DNA from: Acidobacteriaceae bacterium | GTDB taxonomy: Bacteria; Acidobacteriota; Terriglobia; Terriglobales; Acidobacteriaceae | DNA length: 5,584 nt | Direction of reading: 5' to 3' | Assembly: GCA_003152795.1 (NCBI GenBank) | Contig: PMBA01000344.1 | Location: 1 to 5,584, forward strand | In this document: one piece after another, positions 1-5,437 of the stretch | Layout of the letters: the number at the start of each line of letters is the position of its first letter | How positions within the stretch are numbered: position 1 is the first letter of the stretch | Program-made: the position numbers and the translations under genes | Notes under the pieces: generated by a model | The model's database searches: none | The model's input: the letters and a program-made list of their open reading frames with translations, nothing else | Told to the model about the DNA's origin: nothing

Positions 1-777
1 CGCCAGGCGGAAGAGGACCTGGCGCGAAAAGTCGACGAACTGGCCTGCTCCAACGCGGAACTTGAGCAGTTCGCCTACATCGCATCGCATGATCTGCAGG
101 AACCACTGCGCATGGTGGCGGCCTACACGCAGTTGCTCGGCGAACGCTATCGCGGCCGGCTCGACGAGAACGCGGATAAGTACATCGGTTATGCCTGTGA
201 GGGAGCTCTACGGATGCAGACTCTGGTTCGGGATCTGCTGGCCTTTTCGCGAGTTGGGCGGGACGGGGCGGCTTGCGGACGCGTCGATTGCGACGAGGCG
301 ATGGAAGAGGTCCTGCAAAGTCTCGGTCCGGCAATTCAAGAGAGCGGGGCTATCGTCACGCATGCCGTGCTACCGGTGGTGTGGGCGGACCGCTCGCAGG
401 TGACGCAGATCTTCCAGAATCTGATCGGGAACGCGATCAAGTTCCACGGGAAGGAACCGCCGGCGATTTCGGTGCAGGCCGAGAAAGCGGGCGAGCAGTG
501 GTTATTCATCGTGAGCGATAACGGAATCGGCATTGCGCCGGAGTACGCGGAAAATATTTTTGTTGTCTTCCAGCGCTTGCATACGCGAGCGGAGTACGCG
601 GGCAACGGCATTGGCCTGGCCATCTGCAAGAAGATCATCGAGCGCGGCGGCGGCAAGATCTGGGTCGAGCCGCGTGCCGACCATGGTTCCGTCTTCAAAT
701 TCACCATGCCCTGCAACGATCCGGCCGAGAAGGATCGGGCCGAGCCGGAAATGTCGATGCCCGGCGCTCGATTGTGA
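1..777 (+). CDS. Sensor histidine kinase, C-terminal part (HisKA + HATPase_c), 5' truncated by window edge
   Basis: This is the transmitter half of a two-component sensor kinase. It autophosphorylates a histidine with ATP and passes the phosphate to a receiver protein. The frame is open from base 1 and gives 258 residues before TGA at 775-777. Visible parts, numbered from the first codon: a charged helical linker (1-25); the H box SHDLQEPLR with phosphoacceptor His30 (codon 88-90); the N box NLIGNAIKF (140-148); the G1 box DNGIG (173-177); the F-box segment IFVVFQRLH (186-194); and the G2 box GNGIGLA (201-207). A short polar tail follows. No membrane segment is present here; sensor domains (often PAS or GAF in this subfamily) would lie upstream. 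The SHDLQEP type commonly works with stand-alone receivers, and one follows 180 nt downstream. The G2 box has Asn where Thr is more usual, which is a mild change. Kinase identity is very secure; the signal sensed cannot be told. Confidence 0.96.
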   Translation, partial: RQAEEDLARKVDELACSNAELEQFAYIASHDLQEPLRMVAAYTQLLGERYRGRLDENADKYIGYACEGALRMQTLVRDLLAFSRVGRDGAACGRVDCDEAMEEVLQSLGPAIQESGAIVTHAVLPVVWADRSQVTQIFQNLIGNAIKFHGKEPPAISVQAEKAGEQWLFIVSDNGIGIAPEYAENIFVVFQRLHTRAEYAGNGIGLAICKKIIERGGGKIWVEPRADHGSVFKFTMPCNDPAEKDRAEPEMSMPGARL

Positions 778-946
778 ATTCCCGTACCAACGCGGTTTGC
801 CACGCCTCCCAGGACGGGTCAGCCCGGTCTCTGCCCAGACGTAAGAACTCCCACCACCGGGCCCCCTGCATCAATCGCCGTTTACAAATCTCTGCACAAA
901 GTATTCGCAAGGGCAGTCCCGGGATTGCGTTCTTCGGGAAAGGAAT

Positions 947-951
947 GGAGG
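947..951 (+). promoter_or_regulatory. Shine-Dalgarno GGAGG that sets the response-regulator start
   Basis: GGAGG lies 6 nt before ATG 958. It supports 958 over an in-frame TTG at 925, which has no comparable site and would add 11 residues that do not belong to the receiver fold. Confidence 0.75.
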
Positions 952-957
952 TTTGTG

Positions 958-1380
958 ATGAGGAGCCGGACGACGGTGTTTTACGTGGACGACAATCCCA
1001 AAGCCAGCCGCTTACTAACGAGCGTTCTTGAGGAATGCGGGTTCCGGGTAATCACGAAGAATGATCCCATCGAGGCGCTCGCTCTTTGCCAGAGAACTCA
1101 CTTTGATCTGGCGCTTCTTGACTACGAAATGCCCCTGATGTCGGGTTCGCGGCTGGCCCAGGAAATCAAGTTTCTGGTGCCGGATGTTCCCGTAGTGCTG
1201 ATTTCTGGGCGCTCGTTTCTGCCCTCGGCGGAACTGGCGTTTGTCGATGCTCACTTCGGGTTTGGAACGGTACTGGATGATCTCCTTTGGACAATGCGAA
1301 CCCTGGCGGAACCTAAAGTGGCGCGGATGCCGGATCATCGGGATCGGCGCGCGATGACACAATGGGCCGACTCAACTTGA
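958..1380 (+). CDS. Stand-alone receiver-domain response regulator lacking the conserved lysine
   Basis: This 140-residue protein is a single CheY-like receiver (REC) domain with a short charged tail and no DNA-binding or enzymatic output domain. It presumably acts by protein contact or as a phosphorelay step. The acidic metal pocket is Asp11-Asp12 (YVDDN), the phosphoacceptor is Asp55 (ALLDYEMP), and the switch residue is Ser83 (VVLISG). The beta5 lysine that normally contacts the phosphate is missing: the segment DAHFGFGTVLDDLL (97-110) has Phe or Gly where Lys is expected, and there is no Lys between residues 71 and 120. The start is ATG 958, after GGAGG. The gene lies 180 nt after the histidine kinase on the same strand, so it is the obvious partner, though the gap leaves room for its own promoter (a weak TTTACA at 881-886 is all I see). 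The receiver fold is secure; activation by phosphorylation may be atypical. Confidence 0.9.
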   Translation: MRSRTTVFYVDDNPKASRLLTSVLEECGFRVITKNDPIEALALCQRTHFDLALLDYEMPLMSGSRLAQEIKFLVPDVPVVLISGRSFLPSAELAFVDAHFGFGTVLDDLLWTMRTLAEPKVARMPDHRDRRAMTQWADST

Positions 1381-1386
1381 AGAGGC

Positions 1387-1464
1387 GGGCGCTTCGGCGC
1401 TCCATCCTGCCGTGGGCAATGGGTTTTGCCCCCTCCGGGCGGGGATTAGCCCAGGGCGTAGCCC
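1387..1464. repeat. Cluster of three GC-rich palindromes (REP-like or degenerate terminator)
   Basis: The spacer after the response regulator holds three short inverted repeats in a row. The first is 1387-1402, a GCGC stem closed by a TTCG loop and extended by a G-T and a G-C pair. The second is 1430-1444 (CCCC/GGGG with a 7-nt loop). The third is 1454-1464 (GGGC, loop GTA, GCCC). None is followed by a run of T, so a classical intrinsic terminator is not supported, although the first begins 6 nt after the stop codon. The composition recalls the GC-rich interspersed palindromic repeats found between genes in acidobacterial genomes, but whether it is repeated elsewhere cannot be seen from one window. 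Confidence 0.4.
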
Positions 1465-1512
1465 GCTCCACACAAGGGATTCCGGGCGGTACAAGAAAAC
1501 TCTTCCCCAGGC

Positions 1513-2703
1513 ATGGTCGCACACCCTAAACTGAAGAGACGCAGGGCCGAGGGTATCTCCCAAACCTCGCTCCCCGGGGGTTCTGTGCGCGTACTGGTGA
1601 CGGCTGACACGTTCAGCGGAGTGTGGACGTATTCGCGCGAACTGGTGTCGGGTCTGGTGACCCACGGGGCGCAAGTCACCCTCGTCAGCTTTGGAGAAAT
1701 TCCACTTCCTCATCAGACTGCCTGGATGGACGGGTTGCACGGGCTTGAATATCATCCCACCGCGTTTCGTCTCGACTGGATGCAGGAAGGCGAGCAGGAC
1801 TTCCACGCGGCCCAGGATTATCTGTGCGCGGTCGTTCGCGACACGCGTCCCGATTTTCTGCACTTGAATCAATTGAGTTTTGGAGCGCTGCCGGTGTCGA
1901 CCCCGCGCCTGGTGGTGGCGCACGGCGACGTGATTACGTGGTGGTTGAGCATCCACGGACACGAACCCGCCTCTTCGGCATGGCTGAAATGGTATCGCGA
2001 GACCATGGTCGCCGGCTTGAAGCGGGCCGAGGCGGTGGTCTCGACTTCGCGCTGGATGGAAGACATGCTGCGCGTTGCCTATAGCGACGATTTCGCGGGA
2101 CACGTTATCCCACCGGGACGCAATCCCATCTACTTCAATCCGTTTGTGACCAAGGAAGAGTCGGTGCTGGCGATCGGACGCCTGTGGGATACAGGCAAAC
2201 AGGTTGCATTGCTCACCCAGCACTCCCACGGCCTTCCGGTGTGCATTGTGGGGGCGGATAACCCGATTCCGGCGCCGCCCGTACCGATCCGCGCCGACGT
2301 GCGCGTCTCCACCGGCGAGCACGAAATTTCGGTGAAGGGGGCGCAAACCGAATCGCAACTGCGTTCCCTCTACAGCAAGTCGACCATTTTTGCGGCGACC
2401 TCGCGCTACGAGCCGACAGGACTGGCCTCGATCGAGGCCGCGTTCTCGCGCTGCGCGCTGGTGGCCAACGACACCGAGGTGTATCGCGAACTGTGGGGCG
2501 ATGCAGCCTTGTACTTCGAACGAAATAATGCTGAGAGCCTCAGCGAAGTGCTCGGGCAACTGGACGAAGATCGCGAACTCACCCGGCTTTACGGTACGCG
2601 AGCCTACAATCGGGCGCGCGAGCGCTTCACGGCGCGGCGGATGGTGGACGACTACTTGCGGTTGTATCGGCGCCTTCGGACCTCGAAGGTCGCTGTGGCT
2701 TGA
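1513..2703 (+). CDS. Glycosyltransferase, GT4-like GT-B fold
   Basis: This 396-residue protein is predicted to move a sugar from a nucleotide-sugar donor to an unknown acceptor in the cytoplasm. The N-terminal Rossmann half starts at VRVLVTAD (25-32). It has a glycine-containing loop FSGVWTY (34-40) and continues through LVVAHGDV (133-140) and STSRWMEDML (178-187). The C-terminal donor-binding half carries IGRLWDTGKQ (221-230) and the family hallmark E-x7-E at Glu300 and Glu308 (SRYEPTGLASIEA). The length is normal for the family, with no signal peptide or membrane anchor. The start is uncertain: ATG 1513 has no good ribosome site, whereas GTG 1585 (residue 25), just after a run of five G, would begin at the first beta strand and drop a basic leader. 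Neighbours do not reveal the substrate. Roles in polysaccharide or glycoconjugate synthesis, or in glucan or trehalose-type metabolism, are all possible. Family is secure, specificity unknown. Confidence 0.88.
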   Translation: MVAHPKLKRRRAEGISQTSLPGGSVRVLVTADTFSGVWTYSRELVSGLVTHGAQVTLVSFGEIPLPHQTAWMDGLHGLEYHPTAFRLDWMQEGEQDFHAAQDYLCAVVRDTRPDFLHLNQLSFGALPVSTPRLVVAHGDVITWWLSIHGHEPASSAWLKWYRETMVAGLKRAEAVVSTSRWMEDMLRVAYSDDFAGHVIPPGRNPIYFNPFVTKEESVLAIGRLWDTGKQVALLTQHSHGLPVCIVGADNPIPAPPVPIRADVRVSTGEHEISVKGAQTESQLRSLYSKSTIFAATSRYEPTGLASIEAAFSRCALVANDTEVYRELWGDAALYFERNNAESLSEVLGQLDEDRELTRLYGTRAYNRARERFTARRMVDDYLRLYRRLRTSKVAVA

Positions 2704-2736
2704 TGGCTGGCGGGCAAGGCTCTTCTTCGCGATCAC

Positions 2737-2778
2737 ATTGACACAAAATTAACCTCGTTGAAACATTGTCGCAATAAA
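2737..2778 (+). promoter_or_regulatory. Candidate promoter with Pho-box-like direct repeats upstream of the phosphoesterase
   Basis: A perfect -35 hexamer TTGACA lies at 2738-2743. It is also the first of two related heptamers, ATTGACA (2737-2743) and ATTAACC (2748-2754), spaced exactly 11 nt start to start, like the 7+4+7 layout of PhoB boxes. A looser copy, TGAAACA, sits another 11 nt on (2759-2765). No strong -10 is present: AAACAT at 2761-2766 has the right spacing to TTGACA but matches poorly, and AATAAA at 2773-2778 fits TTAACC as -35 with an 18-nt spacer. The stretch is AT-rich compared with its surroundings and lies about 130-165 nt before the start codon. Control by phosphate starvation is an inference from the layout and the downstream gene. 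Confidence 0.4.
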
Positions 2779-2796
2779 CTCCCCCTATCTTTGTTC

Positions 2797-2861
2797 CTCC
2801 GAAGGGTCGGAGAAACTTCAAACTTCAATAGTCAAGTGCGCCCCGCAGGCGGAGACCTGCG
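2797..2861 (+). other. 5' untranslated region with two small stem-loops
   Basis: Between the candidate promoter and the phosphoesterase lie two hairpins: CTCCGA/TCGGAG with loop AGGG (2797-2812), and CGCAGG/CCTGCG with a 6-nt loop (2844-2861). A short direct repeat, AAACTTC, lies between them (starts at 2813 and 2820). Neither hairpin is followed by a T run, and neither overlaps the ribosome site at 2892-2897. I do not recognise a known riboswitch class; transcript stabilisation is the simplest guess. Confidence 0.3.
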
Positions 2862-2903
2862 CCGGCATCACTGCGCTTTTGAAAGAAAAAAGAGGGGAAC
2901 GAC

Positions 2904-4142
2904 ATGAAACAAAAGGTCGCATTTCTGGGACTGTTGGCCGTATTGGCGAGCTCTGCATGGGCGCAGCAAGGTCCCGCGCCCAAAGGAATTCCACATCTTG
3001 ATCACGTCTTCGTGATCATGATGGAAAACCACGGCTACAGCGAGATTCTCAACAATCCGAACGCTAAATTCATCAACCAATACGCCAAATCCGCCAATCT
3101 GGCGACCAACTACTTCGCGGTTGCCCATCCCAGTCTGACGAATTACCTGGAGGTCGTGGGTGGCTCGAATTTCGGCGTGCTCAGCGACAACCCTCCCGAC
3201 TGGCACAACGCGAAGTGTACGACGAACCTCGCGTCCGGGATCGCCAATACCGACAATCCTCCGAGCTCCAACATTTGTCCCATTGGCGGCGGCGGCATCG
3301 ACGCACCAACACCAGCCCTGGATTGTACGAACGAGGTCCAAGGCCCACCGTGTGAAATCAATATCGACGGAAAGATGTCGATCCCCGCAGGTCTAACGCT
3401 GGGCGCGACGATTGCGGATCAGTTGGCCACCGCCGGAAAGACTTGGAAGACCTATCAGGAGAACCTGCCGATAACCGGTCCCGACAAGGTGAACTACAGC
3501 GATGGCAACTTTACCAACAACACCGACTTCACCAAGATCAAGCCGGCATTGAATCCGCCGCTGGCGCAGGGCGACGTCGTTCAGCTCTACGCGGCCAAGC
3601 ACAACCCATTCGTCTACTTCAAGAATGTGCAGCAAGGCACCAATCCGCTCGTCAGTTATGCCAACGTGGCCGGGTTTGATGGTCTGAGCGGACTGTGGGG
3701 CGATCTGGCTTCCGGTAGCTTGCCTAATTACTCATTCATCGTGCCCAACCAGTGCAACGACCAGCATGGGCGCGGCAACAGCACGGCGTTCTGTAACTAC
3801 GATCCCAACGACGATGGCAAGAAGTCAGGGCTTAATCCTGCGTTGATTATTCTTGGCGACCAGGCGGTCGAGAAAATTGTAACTGCCGTTCACGGCTCGT
3901 CCGCATGGACCCAGGGCAACAGCGCGATCATTGTGATTTGGGACGAGAACGACTACGCCGTCCAGCCCATCATCAACAAGGTGGTCGCGATCGTGGACAC
4001 AAACTACGGAGCACACGGGGTTCAGAGCGGTGCGTTTTACACTCACTTCTCCCTGCTCAAGTCGGTCGAGTCCGGCCTTGGGTTGCCTTGCCTGAATCAT
4101 GCTTGCGACGACAATGTGAACGTGATGTCGGACCTGTTCTAA
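2904..4142 (+). CDS. Secreted phosphoesterase (acid phosphatase / phospholipase C-like, PF04185 type)
   Basis: This 412-residue exported enzyme is predicted to hydrolyse phosphate esters outside the cytoplasm. A Sec signal peptide is clear: basic MKQK, a hydrophobic stretch, and an AWA cleavage motif after Ala20. Family motifs follow in order: HVFVIMMENHG (34-44) with metal-binding Glu41-Asn42; AHPSLTNY (74-81), the region that holds the catalytic hydroxyl residue; VPNQCNDQH (280-288) with Asp286 and His288; VIWDEND (344-350) with Asp347-Glu348; and the late segment YTHFSLLKSVE (379-389) with His381. Eight cysteines, all in the mature part (105, 125, 141, 150, 284, 297, 396, 401), suggest disulfides in an oxidising compartment. 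The start is supported by GAGGGG 6 nt upstream. The gene stands alone, with its own upstream region and a strong terminator after it. Whether the substrate is a phosphomonoester (acid phosphatase) or a phospholipid (phospholipase C) cannot be decided by eye; the modest length favours an acid-phosphatase-like enzyme. Confidence 0.9.
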   Translation: MKQKVAFLGLLAVLASSAWAQQGPAPKGIPHLDHVFVIMMENHGYSEILNNPNAKFINQYAKSANLATNYFAVAHPSLTNYLEVVGGSNFGVLSDNPPDWHNAKCTTNLASGIANTDNPPSSNICPIGGGGIDAPTPALDCTNEVQGPPCEINIDGKMSIPAGLTLGATIADQLATAGKTWKTYQENLPITGPDKVNYSDGNFTNNTDFTKIKPALNPPLAQGDVVQLYAAKHNPFVYFKNVQQGTNPLVSYANVAGFDGLSGLWGDLASGSLPNYSFIVPNQCNDQHGRGNSTAFCNYDPNDDGKKSGLNPALIILGDQAVEKIVTAVHGSSAWTQGNSAIIVIWDENDYAVQPIINKVVAIVDTNYGAHGVQSGAFYTHFSLLKSVESGLGLPCLNHACDDNVNVMSDLF

Positions 4143-4222
4143 GGGTAAGTCAAGAGCCTGCTTCAAAGTAGATTTGCGCGAGCCGAGCAATCGTCCTTGA
4201 TGGCGCGGCCCGTTCCCAGAAT

Positions 4223-4260
4223 CGCCGCCTGACTGCATCACGCAGCAGGCGGCGTTCGTT
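4223..4260 (+). terminator. Intrinsic terminator after the phosphoesterase gene
   Basis: A 9-bp stem CGCCGCCTG/CAGGCGGCG (4223-4231 with 4246-4254) continues, after one bulged A, into CTGC/GCAG around a 5-nt loop ATCAC (4237-4241). This gives 13 pairs in all. It is followed by TTCGTTT. It begins about 80 nt after the stop codon and insulates the phosphoesterase from infC. Confidence 0.8.
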
Positions 4261-4303
4261 TGCCCGCCATCAACCTGCCGGCGGGGAGTTCCAAGCCGCC
4301 CCA

Positions 4304-4312
4304 TGCTATACT
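4304..4312 (+). promoter_or_regulatory. Extended -10 promoter for infC-rpmI-rplT
   Basis: TGC immediately before TATACT (4307-4312) forms an extended -10 element of the TGnTATAAT type and is followed by an AT-rich stretch. No good -35 hexamer lies 16-18 nt upstream, which an extended -10 can tolerate. Transcription would begin near 4318-4320, giving a leader of about 35 nt before the IF3 start. The terminator upstream supports a new transcription unit here. Confidence 0.55.
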
Positions 4313-4344
4313 TTTTAAGCATCTTTCCTGTCAGATCAGCACAC

Positions 4345-4349
4345 GGAGG
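4345..4349 (+). promoter_or_regulatory. Shine-Dalgarno GGAGG that points to the ATC start of infC
   Basis: GGAGG ends 5 nt before ATC 4355, which is ideal spacing. The in-frame ATG at 4376 would be 26 nt away from it and has no ribosome site of its own (the preceding bases are T-rich). This decides for the non-canonical start. Confidence 0.8.
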
Positions 4350-4354
4350 ACAGT

Positions 4355-4948
4355 ATCGACAAGCGTTTTATCCGCATGAATGAGCGTATCCGGGCGCGCG
4401 AGGTTCGCGTGATCGGTGACGAAGGCGAACAGATTGGCGTCATGCCTCCCTTCGAAGCGCTCAAGATGGCCCGCGAACGAAACTTGGACCTGGTGGAAAT
4501 TTCCCCGACCGCGCAACCTCCGGTTTGCCGCATCATGGACTACGGGAAGTTCCTGTACCAGAACGAAAAGCGCGAGCGCGAAGCCAAGAAGAAGCAGAAG
4601 ACCATTACCGTCAAGGAAGTAAAGTTTCGTATCAACGTGGACGATCACGACTACGAAACCAAGAAGAATCACGTGCTGCGCTTCCTCGACGAAGGCGACA
4701 AGGTGAAAGCGACCATCTTCTTCCGCGGACGCGAAATGACGCGGCAGAGCCTGGGGCGCCAGATTCTGGAGCGTTTGATTAAAGACGTCGACCAGAGAGG
4801 GTTGGTGGAGTTCCGTCCGAGGCAGGAAGGCAATACGCTGCACCTGATTCTGGCGCCAAAGAAGAGTGAAGGCGGAGCGAAGGAAAAACCGGCTCCCCCG
4901 AAACCCGCGCCACCTCCCGCACCACGAGGCGGCGCGCAGTCAGCGTAA
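4355..4948 (+). CDS. infC: Translation initiation factor IF-3, probable ATC start codon
   Basis: IF3 binds the 30S subunit, checks the start codon and initiator tRNA, and prevents premature 50S joining. From ATC 4355 the protein has 197 residues; from ATG 4376 it would have 190. The N-terminal domain shows [21 protein letters not shown] and [23 protein letters not shown], followed by a lysine-rich linker helix ([12 protein letters not shown]). The C-terminal domain shows [32 protein letters not shown] and the closing LILAPKK. After it comes an extra tail of about 29 residues rich in Pro, Ala and Lys, beyond the usual end near 180. The seven residues gained by the ATC start (formally IDKRFIR, with the first read as Met) extend the basic N-terminus as in other IF3s. 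The gene heads the conserved cluster with rpmI and rplT. Non-canonical starts are a known feedback device in this gene: IF3 rejects its own start codon. Confidence 0.95.
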   Translation: MDKRFIRMNERIRAREVRVIGDEGEQIGVMPPFEALKMARERNLDLVEISPTAQPPVCRIMDYGKFLYQNEKREREAKKKQKTITVKEVKFRINVDDHDYETKKNHVLRFLDEGDKVKATIFFRGREMTRQSLGRQILERLIKDVDQRGLVEFRPRQEGNTLHLILAPKKSEGGAKEKPAPPKPAPPPAPRGGAQSA

Positions 4949-4950
4949 TT

Positions 4951-4978
4951 CAGTCGTCAGTTATCAGCCATCAGTTAA
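4951..4978 (+). repeat. Left array of a 7-base tandem repeat, infC-rpmI spacer
   Basis: Four degenerate heptamers start at 4951, 4958, 4965 and 4972, each beginning with CAG and close to CAGTTAT. The array begins 2 nt after the infC stop codon and has a mirror-orientation partner at 5037-5064. Confidence 0.6.
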
Positions 4979-5036
4979 GTCTCATGGTGCGATCGCTGCG
5001 GGCTGCCGGGATATTTTATTTCGCGTCGCTGACGAA

Positions 5037-5064
5037 CTTACCGGGAACTGCGAACCGAGAACTG
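5037..5064 (-). repeat. Right array of the same 7-base repeat, inverted
   Basis: Read on the - strand, this stretch is four heptamers beginning with CAGTTCT and alternating CAGTT and CGGT forms. It is the same length (28 nt) as the left array and in opposite orientation, with 58 nt between them. It ends 6 nt before the rpmI start codon, where a Shine-Dalgarno site would normally be, and no good one is present. Confidence 0.55.
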
Positions 5065-5070
5065 ATTTCT

Positions 5071-5265
5071 ATGCCTAAACTAAAAACCCACAAAGGCGCT
5101 TCCAAGCGCTTCAAGAAAACCGGGACGGGAAAGGTGAAACGGCACAAAGCGTTTCTCCGCCATATCCTGACCTCGAAGGCCAAGAAGCGCAAGAAAAAGC
5201 TGGGGAATTCCGTGCTGGTAAGTGATGCGGATCTCCACAAGGTCAAGCGCATGATCCCGTACTAA
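5071..5265 (+). CDS. rpmI: 50S ribosomal protein L35
   Basis: This 64-residue, strongly basic protein of the large ribosomal subunit has the normal family length. It begins with [20 protein letters not shown] and continues with [21 protein letters not shown]; a conserved C-terminal segment, [11 protein letters not shown], closes it. The frame stays open upstream to ATG 4984, but [10 protein letters not shown] is the family's usual N-terminus, so 5071 is the start. Its ribosome site is weak: only GAGA about 10 nt upstream, inside the inverted repeat array. That suggests modest or regulated initiation. It lies between infC and rplT, as in most bacteria; in E. coli the translation of this gene is repressed by L20 binding to the mRNA upstream of rpmI. 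Confidence 0.96.
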   Translation: MPKLKTHKGASKRFKKTGTGKVKRHKAFLRHILTSKAKKRKKKLGNSVLVSDADLHKVKRMIPY

Positions 5266-5280
5266 ACGGGAAAATGGAGC

Positions 5281-5394
5281 GACGGGCGTCCTCGCCCGTC
5301 CTTAACCGAGTATGCAAGGAAAGTCTGCGGAGCGATACGCACCGCAGCGGCGCGTGAAGAGGTCGGGCTTCAGAAATCCCTTAGGGTAGAAGCC
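5281..5394 (+). promoter_or_regulatory. Structured spacer before rplT: three stem-loops, possible ribosomal-protein leader
   Basis: The rpmI-rplT gap is 172 nt and contains three inverted repeats. 5281-5300 is an 8-bp perfect stem GACGGGCG/CGCCCGTC with loop TCCT. 5325-5347 is CTGCGG/CCGCAG plus an inner GCG/CGC around ATA, with a single A-A mismatch. 5366-5394 is GGCTTC/GAAGCC enclosing CCC-TTA-GGG. None has a T run behind it, so plain termination is not indicated. A translational or processing control element, possibly bound by L20, is an inference from position. The first hairpin alone could also be a dispersed palindromic repeat. Confidence 0.45.
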
Positions 5395-5437
5395 TCCTTA
5401 CCTCCAGCCGCCAAACGAAACAAAAAAGGAGAACACC

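Noticed and set aside
925..957. TTG 925 as the start of the response regulator
   Set aside because: ATG 958 has GGAGG at ideal spacing, and the receiver fold begins right after it.
1372..2736. A 454-residue open frame on the - strand, longer than the glycosyltransferase it overlaps
   Set aside because: It is antisense to a gene with a clear GT4 E-x7-E motif. Its translation is rich in Arg, His and Pro with no recognisable motif, and it runs out of both ends of the gene, as expected of a codon-bias shadow in GC-rich DNA.
2797..2861. A riboswitch (GEMM or SAM-type) in the phosphoesterase leader
   Set aside because: Only two simple 6-bp hairpins are visible; none of the conserved core nucleotides of these classes could be recognised.
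3825..4322. A 165-residue open frame on the - strand, overlapping the phosphoesterase end and the terminator
   Set aside because: It is antisense to conserved phosphoesterase motifs and passes through the terminator stem; there is no ribosome site or family resemblance.
4376..4378. ATG as the start of IF3
   Set aside because: There is no Shine-Dalgarno at a usable distance; the GGAGG at 4345-4349 fits ATC 4355 and the reading frame is continuous.
4331..4843. A 170-residue open frame antisense to infC
   Set aside because: It lies opposite a highly conserved gene, and its composition follows from the complement of infC codons.
4984..5070. A 29-residue N-terminal extension of L35 from ATG 4984
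   Set aside because: L35 proteins begin [13 protein letters not shown]; the upstream codons translate to unrelated sequence and cross the heptamer array.
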